From: Aurantiochytrium sp. KH105
Taxonomy: Eukaryota; Sar; Bigyra; Thraustochytrida; Thraustochytriidae
DNA: 64,000 nucleotides
NCBI GenBank assembly: GCA_003116975.1
Contig: BGKB01000085.1
Location: 372,001 to 436,000 of the forward strand
Direction: 5' to 3'
Shown in pieces: positions 46,189 to 54,623 of the stretch. Position numbers and translations under genes: made by a program. Each line of letters opens with the position of its first letter. Positions within the stretch are counted from its first letter, which is position 1. A model generated the notes under the pieces. It saw only the letters and a program-made list of their open reading frames with translations. It was not told the origin of the DNA and searched no databases.

Positions 46189-47196
46189 ATGCTCCGCGCA
46201 GCACCCGCGGCGCGACGCGCGATGGCGGCGGCGGCGACGGCGACGGCGACGCGCGCGCAGCGGCACGCGGGCCGCGCGGCGACGCTGGCGACGCGCGCGG
46301 CGGCGGCGCGCCCCGCGGGCCGCGGCCAGACGTGGAAACTCGCGAGCGCGGGCCTCGGCGTCGCGGCCGCGGCCATGCTCGCAGCCACCGGTGTCGACGA
46401 GGCGCGCTGCGAGCCGCCCAAGATCAAGCTGCTCGACGGCGTGCCCGCCGGCGACCTGCAGGATGTCGACGTGCTCTACGAGCAGGCCGGCGTCAACGGC
46501 AACCTCTCGCGCTGCCTTGAGAAGCTCAACGAAATGTACATGGCGAGCACGGACAAGGCCGAGATGGTGGACCTGTGCTGGCGTCTCGCGCGCGCGAACT
46601 ACAACCTCGTCTACAGCAAGGACTCCGGCGACCAGGAGGTCTGCGGAACCCAGGAGCAGAAGAAGGAGCTGGCGATGGACGCCCTCAAGTACGCGCGCCA
46701 GGCGCTCGAGGTGGCCCCGAACGACTATCGCTCGCACTACTGGTGCGGTATCGCGATCCAGGCCGTGGGCGAGTTCGAGGGCACCAAGTACACGATCACC
46801 CACCTCAACGATATTCGCTCCCACTTTGAGCAGGCTGTGCGGCTCAACCCCAAGGACGGCATGTGCTTTTATTGCATTGGCATGTGGTGCTTTGAGCTCG
46901 CTGACCTGGGCTGGATGCAGCGTCAGATCGCGAGCATCATTTTTGCTACGCCTCCACAGAGCAGCTTTGAGGAGGCGCTCAAGTACTTTCAGCGGGCCGA
47001 GCAGGTACAGCCCGAGTTCTGGAACAAGAACGCTCTCATGATCGCCAAGACGTACGAGAAATTGGGCGACTACGCCAAGGCCGTCGAGTGGTGCGAATAC
47101 ACCACGCGTCGGCTGGTCATCAACCCCGACGACGAGGCGATCCTCAAGCAGGCGCGCGAGGTCCTTGCGCGCGTCGAAAAGAAGGTCAAAAAGTGA
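46189..47196 (+). CDS. Regulator of microtubule dynamics (RMDN)-like TPR protein, mitochondrial
   Basis: The protein has 335 residues from ATG 46189 (MLRAAPAARRAMA). The first 48 residues are Ala/Arg-rich with no acidic residue, as in mitochondrial presequences, followed by a hydrophobic segment (LASAGLGVAAAAMLAATGV) that may anchor it. From about residue 90 it matches the RMDN1-3 family throughout: LCWRLARANYNL, KYARQALEVAPNDYRSHYW, EGTKYTITHLNDIRSHFEQA, LGWMQRQIASIIFATPPQSS, FEEALKYFQRAEQVQPEFWN and a final TPR. Vertebrate RMDN3 (PTPIP51) is an outer mitochondrial membrane tether to the ER. The role here is inferred from the family. Nothing looks broken. Confidence 0.88.
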   Translation: MLRAAPAARRAMAAAATATATRAQRHAGRAATLATRAAAARPAGRGQTWKLASAGLGVAAAAMLAATGVDEARCEPPKIKLLDGVPAGDLQDVDVLYEQAGVNGNLSRCLEKLNEMYMASTDKAEMVDLCWRLARANYNLVYSKDSGDQEVCGTQEQKKELAMDALKYARQALEVAPNDYRSHYWCGIAIQAVGEFEGTKYTITHLNDIRSHFEQAVRLNPKDGMCFYCIGMWCFELADLGWMQRQIASIIFATPPQSSFEEALKYFQRAEQVQPEFWNKNALMIAKTYEKLGDYAKAVEWCEYTTRRLVINPDDEAILKQAREVLARVEKKVKK

Positions 47197-47896
47197 ACAT
47201 GACACCTATGACAACCGCAACAACAGCATCACCAACCGATCAACCTATCAACCAACCAATCAAAGGAAAAGAGAAAAAAAACAATAGATGAAGAAAGAAG
47301 AAGAAGATAATACATGGCGTTTACGCGCTGCAGTGCAATCAACGCATGACCTCTGTTGAAACGGCAGCTTCTGGCCTGCTGGTCGTTGATCCGCCCACCT
47401 GTCTGCCTCCCTACACGCCTGTCTCTGCCCGTCCGCTTACGAGCGTTTGCGGAACACGAGCATCAACACGTCAAAAGATGGAGATAAATCGAACAAGAGC
47501 GCCGATCGAGGAGAAAAGAATGAGACCGAGCTCGCCGGCGCCTCGTTTCATCTGTTTTCCAGTCAGGGTAAAGCTCGCTGGATTGAACAGCAACAAGAAA
47601 CGAGAGTCGGCATTGTTTCCTAAGTGTTTTTTCTCAAACCTGTCACTGCCTCTTCGTTCCTGCCAGCGCATGTCCCAAGCAGAAGATTTCTATACCTGAT
47701 AAGATTCCCGAGTGGGGGGAAAAGAAATAAGAACTGTGAGCCATGCGCCTTTTTTCTGCTTTGCTATTTTCTTTTTCTTTGCTACTTGTGAATGTCATTT
47801 TGCATATTCGCATAGCTCATCAGTGGACTCGATCGATGTGGTCAATTTGTCACTGTCAGTCCCGACATCTCGACACCACGCCATCCTCGTCTTATG
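47197..47896. other. Convergent intergenic region
   Basis: A-rich just after the RMDN-like gene. I see no gene or structured repeat. Confidence 0.6.
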
Positions 47897-49630
47897 TTAA
47901 TCTTGCAAAAGACGCTTGCGATCCTCCGCCGTGGCAAAGATCATACGCTTGTGCCGAAGCGTGAGACGATCCCCCTTTTTCACGACGGCACCATCGCCGC
48001 CAAAATGCACATTGAACTTGCCCGTTTTACCGAAGGCAGACTGAATGCGACCCGTCGCGCCAGCGTCGGTCTCGACGGTGAGGTTGATAAATTTGCTCAT
48101 GTCTGTATCCTTGGAGAACATGCTCCGCGCCACAACGTCACGCACCCGACCCACCTCGTCGGGTTTCTTGTCCACAATACGGTCAACGGCCCCATGTCTT
48201 TCTTTGAAGCGATATACACGAAGACGTGCAAGCTCCTCTTCGGTGGGAGTCTTGGTGTATTGCGAAGCCACGCGTCCATAAAATGCAATGCGGCACGATT
48301 TTGTCTCGACGCTCATGTCAAGCCTTGATCCAATGACAGTTGCTCCGGCCTGGCAAATGACGGGCTGATCGAAATTGAGAAGCGCCCATTGCAGAAAAGG
48401 TCCTCCCTTGGCCTTGCCTCCGCCACGCAGCTCCTCGTCATAGAGAAATTCTTGCTCGTGATCAAACGCGAGCATTGGAAGGTTCTTGCCGAGGTGTTGT
48501 GCTGCAGCTTCTTTGAGTTCGGCTGATCCAAAAAAGGTAACCTTGGCCACCGTAGTGGCGTGACCAACCGTGACGTGGAGCTTGGAACCTGATTTGCAGG
48601 CAAGCGGGAAGAAGCGTACCTTGCGTAAAAGTACAATGGCCGCCGAGGTACTAGGGACGCTTCCTGGCGTTGTAATGGTTCCTCGTTCCAAGGCGTCGGC
48701 ATTTAAATTAGCAAAGCACAGTGCGACGCGGTCTCCCTTTGCGGCGTGTTCGACTGGTTTGCGGAACATTTGCATGGACTTCACCTTGCGTTCGAGTCCG
48801 AGCTGGGGGATCTCGACCATGTCACCAACATTGACGGTGCCTCCGAGCATGGTGCCGGTCACCACGGTGCCTTGGCCCTTGATTGGAAAACAATGATCGA
48901 TTGCAAAGTAAAGGGGCTCTTTCGAGGCGTCACCGCGCTCTGGCATGACTGTGGTGCGCCGAATGAGCTGCACAAGGTCTTCAAGACCTTGTGTCTCGAT
49001 ACCACTCGAACCCGTTTGGCTTTGTTGCTTGGCAGTTGCAGCAGGGGGTTGAGGCGGCGCGGCCGCGCTTCCCTCGCCGACGCCCGCTTTTCCATCTCCG
49101 CCGACAATGGCAGAGATGCAAGCAATGGGGCTTCCCTTGAAGCGCGTCGAGGAAAGGGCCTGTTCAATGGCTTTGGTAACGCGCTCTACAGACGCTGTGC
49201 GTGTGGCTTCAGGGAGCAAGTCGATCTTGTTAAGCACAACAATAAGATCGTCTGTGAGGATTTCACCAATCACCAAGCACTCGGCGGTCTGCGTCTGAAT
49301 GCCCTTGGTTACGTCAACGACGAGAATCATGCGGTCAATGATTTGCGCGCCGCCGATAATTGTGCGAATGAGGGATGCGTGCCCGGGGCAATCGACGAGA
49401 GTGTATTGCACTTGCTTGACATCTGTATCGGCCAATTGTTCTGGGGCCTCCACTGTAAAGGCGCTAAAACCGAGATCAAGCGTGATTCCGCGCTCTTTCG
49501 ACTGCGGATGTTTGTCTAGCGCCGCGGTCGATAGCATCGTGCTGAGTGCGCGCACCAGCGAGGTCTTGCCGGAGTCCACATGGCCCAGGACGCCCACGTT
49601 CACGTTGACCACTTTGCCGCCGCCGCCCAT
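47897..49630 (-). CDS. EEFSEC: Selenocysteine-specific elongation factor
   Basis: The protein has 577 residues from ATG 49630 (MGGGGKVVNVNVGVLGH). EEFSEC delivers Sec-tRNA to ribosomes at recoded UGA codons. Visible features are the P-loop GHVDSGKTSL, the switch ERGITLDLGFSAF (the DLGF form is typical of EEFSEC and not of EF-Tu), DCPGHASLIRTIIGGAQIID, NKIDLLP, then a Pro/Gln-rich insertion (about residues 180-215), domain 2 (IKGQGTVVTGTMLGG), domain 3, and the extra domain 4 near the C-terminus (RIQSAFGKTGKFNVHF, VVKKGDRLTLRHKR), which in eukaryotes contacts SBP2. The gene implies a working selenoprotein system, although no SECIS element or Sec tRNA was seen in this window. Confidence 0.93.
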   Translation of the reverse strand: MGGGGKVVNVNVGVLGHVDSGKTSLVRALSTMLSTAALDKHPQSKERGITLDLGFSAFTVEAPEQLADTDVKQVQYTLVDCPGHASLIRTIIGGAQIIDRMILVVDVTKGIQTQTAECLVIGEILTDDLIVVLNKIDLLPEATRTASVERVTKAIEQALSSTRFKGSPIACISAIVGGDGKAGVGEGSAAAPPQPPAATAKQQSQTGSSGIETQGLEDLVQLIRRTTVMPERGDASKEPLYFAIDHCFPIKGQGTVVTGTMLGGTVNVGDMVEIPQLGLERKVKSMQMFRKPVEHAAKGDRVALCFANLNADALERGTITTPGSVPSTSAAIVLLRKVRFFPLACKSGSKLHVTVGHATTVAKVTFFGSAELKEAAAQHLGKNLPMLAFDHEQEFLYDEELRGGGKAKGGPFLQWALLNFDQPVICQAGATVIGSRLDMSVETKSCRIAFYGRVASQYTKTPTEEELARLRVYRFKERHGAVDRIVDKKPDEVGRVRDVVARSMFSKDTDMSKFINLTVETDAGATGRIQSAFGKTGKFNVHFGGDGAVVKKGDRLTLRHKRMIFATAEDRKRLLQD

Positions 49631-50330
49631 CTTGCACGCACTCTCTCTGCTGCCTGCGTCGCACGCGACAGCTGCAAAACGCTGCACAAGCACGCGTGGC
49701 TTATCTCGTCTCTGCGCCGAGCTGCTTGTATGCGCAGCTGGCCGGCACGTCGCCTCAGAGCTTTTGCTTTTGGCTTTTTTCTAAAACCAACTCGGCCTTT
49801 TTTGGGCGGACAAGAACTTGACAGTGAATGAATGCAAGCGCAAGCAAGGGACCGTGACGATGCCAGGGACAACGCACGTGAGAATGCAAGGGACAATGGG
49901 TCGGGAAAACCAGTGCAGAAAGCAAGCGAGCGAATACAGCGCAATTGCAATACGTGTAAAAATTGGCTCAAGGAAGGAAGACAGATGGCCAAAAAAGTTT
50001 AGCAAAGCGAACATTTACCTTGTTGCAAGCGAGCGAATACAACGCGATTGCAATACGTGTAAAAGTTGGCCCAAGGAAGGAAGACAATAGTTCAATCACA
50101 GATGGACAAAAATTTTAGCAAAGAAGGAAGGAAAACAATAGTTCAATCACAGATGGACAAAAAGTTTAGTAAAGCGAACATTTACCTTGTTGCAAGCTTG
50201 CCATTCCTTTTTCTAAAAACCGGTATGTTCTAGAAATCCAAGCTTGTGCTATACCATAGATAAAGAAAAACTGTTTGGCTGGCTGGTTGAAAAATTCTAG
50301 CAAAAAAGACATTGAAGGCAGAGAAAGAGT
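49631..50330. other. Intergenic region with nested tandem repeats
   Basis: Apart from the repeat block at 49922-50191, I see nothing. It lies between the EEFSEC start and the GAD 3' end. Confidence 0.6.
49922..50191. repeat. Nested tandem duplication (about 103-bp and 50-bp units)
   Basis: Unit A (49922-50024) and unit B (50025-50191) both start GCAAGCGAGCGAATACA and end ACATTTACCTTGTT. Unit B holds an internal duplication of about 50 bp (each half with AGTTCAATCACAGATGGAC). The copies differ at a few bases. Confidence 0.85.
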
Positions 50331-51827
50331 CTAGCAAACTCCCTTGGTAGAGTTGTCGTTCTCAATGTGGTTGAGATTGCCGCCCATGAGTCGCGTAGTA
50401 ATGTTACGGGAAAGTTTGTGGGTAAGCTTATCCGTCTCGGCTTTGTCGAGCTTGCGCTTTTTGTTGAGACGAGGATCGTCGTCGCGGTACTTTTTGTTCT
50501 TGGGGTGCAAGAGGTGCGAGGGATGCTCCTCGTAAAAAGCGATGGCACGGGCAATGTCGTCAACCAAAAGACGGATCATGTTGCGACTCATGTTCTGCTT
50601 GACGACAGCACGCATAATGACGAGATGCTGCGCGCCTTTGGGGCACTGGTACGCCGGCACGGTCCAGCCGCGCGCCTTGAGTGCGTCCTGGAGATCGTAC
50701 AGGGTAAATCCCGACTTGACCGGATCCTTGAGCGCAATGGCGACGAGCGGCATGTCGCCTTTGTCGACCACTTCAAAGTGGCCGGTGGCCTTGAGCATGT
50801 CGCGCAAATATGCTGCGTTGCTGAGACCATTCTTCATGATGGCCGCGTAGCCGCCCTTGCCGAGGCGCAGAAACATGTAGTACTGCGCAAGAATGGTGGA
50901 CGCAGGCTTGCTAAAGTTGAGCGTGAGACTCGACTGGCTCCCACCGAGGTAGTCGACGGTGGTGACGAGGTCGTCGGGGCAAGAGGCCTTTTCACTAAAG
51001 ACGAGCCATCCGAGACCGGCGTAAGTGAGGCCGAATTTGTGTCCGCTTGCGTTGATGCTCTTGACTTGGGGCAGACGAAAGTCCCAGAGGAGCTCCGGGC
51101 GCGTAAAGGGGGCGATGAAGCCTCCCGAGGCGGCGTCCACGTGCACGGGGATGTTCCATCCCTTGGCGTCGTTGACGCGCTGCACCATCGCGCAAATGGC
51201 GGCAACGTCCTCGAACTCGCCGTTAAAGGTGCTTCCGAGGATGGGGCATACGCCAATGGTGTTTTCGTCGACGAGCTTTTCGGCGCGCTCGGCCGTGAGC
51301 ACGAGGCAGTCGTCCGAGATGTCTGCCTCGCGGCCCTCGATCTCAAAGTATTTGCAGGCCTTGTGCCAGCAGCACTGGACATTGGATCCAAAGACAAGGT
51401 TGGGCTTGTAGGCGTCCGTGAGGCCCTTTTCCTTGCGCCAGGCGCGATGACGCCACTTCATGGCGAGGCAGGCGAGCATAATGGCCTCGCTTGAGCCGAC
51501 GGTGGCCGTGCCGGTGATTTTGTCGTCTTCCATTTTGGCGTTCCAGAGGTTGCCGATCATGTTAACGCAGCGCTGGTGGATGGCGCTCGTGGTCGGGTAC
51601 TCGTCAAAGTCGATCGCGTTGACGCGCATTCCTGCGCGCATGAGCTCCTCTGCTTCGGGCTCCATGAAGGTCGTGACGAAGGTGGCCAGATTCTGCAGGG
51701 TGGACCCGTCCAGGAGCATTTCGTCCGAGATGATGGTCTTGGCGCATGCGGCGGGCATGCCCTCCTCCGGGATCGTCAGGCTCGGCGCCATCTGCATGGC
51801 CATATCGGACGCGTACACCTCCTTCAT
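50331..51827 (-). CDS. Glutamate decarboxylase (PLP-dependent)
   Basis: The protein has 498 residues from ATG 51827 (MKEVYASDMAMQMAPS); the longer open frame upstream is Arg/Ala-rich UTR. GAD converts glutamate to GABA and CO2. Family features are DEYPTTSAIHQRCVNMIGNLWNA split across the N-terminal half, TVGSSEAIMLACLAMKWRHR, the cofactor-binding HVDAASGGFIAPF, and the Schiff-base Lys in SINASGHKFGLTYAGLGW. It follows the bacterial/plant GadB-type layout (450-500 residues). The C-terminus has a basic stretch (KKYRDDDPRLNKKRKLDKAE) different from the plant calmodulin-binding tail; whether it regulates activity is unknown. It is probably cytosolic. Confidence 0.93.
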   Translation of the reverse strand: MKEVYASDMAMQMAPSLTIPEEGMPAACAKTIISDEMLLDGSTLQNLATFVTTFMEPEAEELMRAGMRVNAIDFDEYPTTSAIHQRCVNMIGNLWNAKMEDDKITGTATVGSSEAIMLACLAMKWRHRAWRKEKGLTDAYKPNLVFGSNVQCCWHKACKYFEIEGREADISDDCLVLTAERAEKLVDENTIGVCPILGSTFNGEFEDVAAICAMVQRVNDAKGWNIPVHVDAASGGFIAPFTRPELLWDFRLPQVKSINASGHKFGLTYAGLGWLVFSEKASCPDDLVTTVDYLGGSQSSLTLNFSKPASTILAQYYMFLRLGKGGYAAIMKNGLSNAAYLRDMLKATGHFEVVDKGDMPLVAIALKDPVKSGFTLYDLQDALKARGWTVPAYQCPKGAQHLVIMRAVVKQNMSRNMIRLLVDDIARAIAFYEEHPSHLLHPKNKKYRDDDPRLNKKRKLDKAETDKLTHKLSRNITTRLMGGNLNHIENDNSTKGVC

Positions 51828-52704
51828 TCTCCCGAAAGCCTTGCTTTGCTCCTTGCTTCCTTCCTTCCTCCCTCCCTTCCTTCGTGCTCGTGCTCGTGCT
51901 CGTGCGCCGCCAGTTCGGGCTTTGCGCGCTTCTGCCGCTGGCCCCGCTCTGAGTCTCTGGGCAGGCGCACAACGCAGCGCTGTATCGTGCAACGCTGTCT
52001 CGTCGCGTCTCGTCTCGTCTCTTCGGCAGGCCAGGTCGGATCGTGGTTTGCCGGCCACTGCGATCTTTTCGCACCTGCTCTGCAGCTGCATGCGATGAGA
52101 TGCGAGAGCTTCGCGCGGCGTTGTGGCCGCGCCGCGGGCCCTGAATCGGGGCCCTGAATCCCTTCGTCCCAGGGACGCTAGTACTAGGCCTACTGCCGGT
52201 GCTAATAGTCAGGGCGGCGCGGGCTGGGCCTCACGGCTAGGCACCGAGGCGAAAGGCAGAGCGACGCGACGCGACTGGCGGAGTGAGGGTCACGGCTGGC
52301 TGGCGGGCTGGCGGTCGCGCAGCCGGCAGGGCTGGCTGCTGAAAGAGCGAGTTGGCTGGGCGGGAGCAGAAGCAGAAGCGGAAGCAGAAGCGGCGCGGCT
52401 GCGGAAACTCTGCCAGCGTCCATAAAAAACGATCGAACAGGAAAAAAAAAAGATAGCCTTTTGGCAACGTTGCGCGGCGCACACCTTAGGTGTGTGCCAC
52501 ACACATCGAGTCCTCGCGAGGATGGGGAGGAGAGGCACGAATGTGCCACAACGCATTTCGCACGTAGTTGGCACCCTCTCCTGTGAGGAAAGGTGACGTA
52601 GCTTTTTTCCTTTTCTTTTTTTGTTGTTGTTCTGTGGAGGTCACAGAAACAGCAGTCGCACTGTCGGCAGCGGCCAGGTCTCTGCGCTCGCGTCGTGCCG
52701 CGAC

Positions 52705-52740
52705 GATGCGCTGCGATGCGCTGCGATGCGCTGCGATGCG
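52705..52740. repeat. GATGCGCTGC 10-bp tandem repeat
   Basis: 3.6 perfect units of a decanucleotide. Confidence 0.9.
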
Positions 52741-53104
52741 AGCGTGTCTTTGAGCGGTCTGGATCGTGTCTGTTGGCAGCGAGGTTGCGTTCCCCGAGCA
52801 GCGCGCGTGGGACAAGCAAGCACAAGCGAGCGAGCAACCGAGTGGCAAGCAAAGAAGCAGGAATCCGCGATGTCGCACAGAAGCGCTGCTTGGCCGCCGC
52901 AGACCCATGCAGTACTATACGTGCGTGTGTCTTCGAGGCGGCGACGTCGGTAGGCCCGGCCCGAGCGCGGCCCCGGAGTCCGCGATGACGTCGGCTGCGG
53001 CCGCCAAGGCGCGTGGCGGGAACGATGAAATCGGCGGCAAGGCCGAGCCAGCTGCTCCACAAGCCGCGCCAAGCTTGGGACTTGCGCCGGGTCGTCTTCT
53101 TCTG

Positions 53105-53130
53105 CAGCAGCAGCAGCAGCAGCAGCAGCG
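53105..53130. repeat. CAG trinucleotide run
   Basis: About eight CAG units followed by CGG/CAG mixtures. It lies in a frame with no convincing coding features. Confidence 0.85.
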
Positions 53131-53941
53131 GCGGCGGCAGCGGCAGGGGCAGCGGAAGCGTATGCACCTGGTCACGTCTCACCGCGCACGCACGCTCGGC
53201 GCAGGCACCATCGCCACCAATTGCGACCGGATCATCGATGGTGAACGCATGAACAAAATGCCCAACGTGGTCCGTGACGGCTTGCGGTCGAGGGAGCGAG
53301 CGATGGGTCATCGCCGGCGACGCGGCGGTGGTGCTGTGGCTTGCTTGACTTGACTGCGGCGGCGGTATGTAACGCAACGCATACGTACGGCACGGTGCGC
53401 GATGAGGATGCAGTTACAAGCAAGAGGGCGAACGTGTAATCAAAGGTAGCCGAGCGCCTCACCTTGACGCGGGGGTTATGGATAGGTAGATGACCTGCAG
53501 CTGGCTGGCAGCGCGCACTGCTAGTAGTCACCGCATCGCACTGCGTTTGCCAACGGCAAAGCAAGCGCCACGCGAGGGTTGGTTGTTGTGCACCGCTGCT
53601 AGGCCTAGTACTTGCTCACGTTCATCGCTCTAGTACTTGCTTGTGCTTTGCGCCAAGACCCACCTCCTTCCTTCTGCTCCAAGAGCTTTCGTCTACTATA
53701 CCCTGTCGACGTGACAAGAGGCGCCGCTGCGAGAACGCGCCGACCGTCTCATCGTTCGCCGGCGGGACTCCAAATCGCGAGTATACATCCTCCCGCTCTT
53801 GCCCGCCTTGATGGCGAAATCAGGCACCCGGCGCGTGCATCGCTTTCCCACTTCCTCTTTCCCCCTCCAAAACGTGCGGCTCTGGCGTCGCCAGGACTTG
53901 CCGGCCTTGCTCCCCCATTGCTCCGCTCTTGCTCTTGCCCT

Positions 53942-53953
53942 TGCTCCTGCCCT

Positions 53954-54000
<47 letters not shown>

Positions 54001-54002
54001 TC
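53942..54002. repeat. GCTCCT hexanucleotide array
   Basis: About eight tandem GCTCCT units with a few variant units at the start. Confidence 0.9.
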
Positions 54003-54623
54003 CACCCCCATCCCCATCTCCGTCTACACCTCCGCCCGGCCTGCCGCGTCGCCGCCTCCGCGCCGCGCGTCGCCGCCCGGCCTCGCGCCGCCGCCGCGTG
54101 CGTCATCCCCATCGATCTCCCTTTTTTTTCCACATCCATCTCCCGCCTCGCCCCGCTTCCCGCCCGCACCGCGCCGCGGCACGCCGCGGCCGCGCGTCCG
54201 GTTAGCGAGGGCGCGGGGCGCGAGCGAGGCAGGCATGCAGGCAGGGGAGAAGGCGCGCGAGCGGGCGGCTCGGGCGCGGCGTGCACGCGAGGGAGGGAGG
54301 GAGGGAGGGCGGGAGGGAGACGTCGCTTTCAGGCAGCGGGAGGGGAGAAGATATCTTCGGGCGAGGCGGGTTTAGGCCCGCTACGGGCGCAAAGGCGGCG
54401 CGAGACGCAGACGCAAGGGAGACACGCCCGGCGCCCTTTTTGCGCGCGGCGGGGGCGAGACAGACTCGCATCGCATCGAGGCGCGGCGCATCGCAGCGCG
54501 GCGCGGCGCATCGCACGGGGCGGCTCGCCTGCAGCAGCGGCGGCGGTTGCGGTCGCGGTCGCGGTCGCGAAGCGCGAGCGGAGACAGGGCCGGCGGAGAG
54601 GCCGCAGAGCGCGCCGGCGGGCG

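Larger units (their letters stand above)
51828..54623. other. Long divergent intergenic region with simple repeats
   Basis: 2.8 kb between the GAD and transhydrogenase starts. It contains GCTCGT and GTCTC runs near GAD, TAGGCCTA at 52185-52192 and 53600-53607, a 10-bp tandem repeat (52705-52740), a CAG run (53105-53130) and a GCTCCT hexanucleotide array (53942-54002). Many low-complexity frames overlap here; none has a recognisable domain. A small gene could be hidden, but I cannot support one. Confidence 0.5.

Noticed and set aside
45964-47205. Minus-strand open frame over the RMDN-like gene
   Set aside because: It is an antisense shadow with Leu/Val/Arg composition; the plus strand has clear family matches.
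52766-53353. Open frame with a polyGln run in the GAD-transhydrogenase gap
   Set aside because: The Gln run comes from a CAG microsatellite and the rest is Arg/Ala-rich without domain features; other frames over the same DNA are equally open.
53799-54623. N-terminal extension of the transhydrogenase to 53799
   Set aside because: The extra 275 residues are Pro/Ala/Arg-rich and cover the GCTCCT microsatellite; the ATG at 54624 is followed by a typical mitochondrial presequence.
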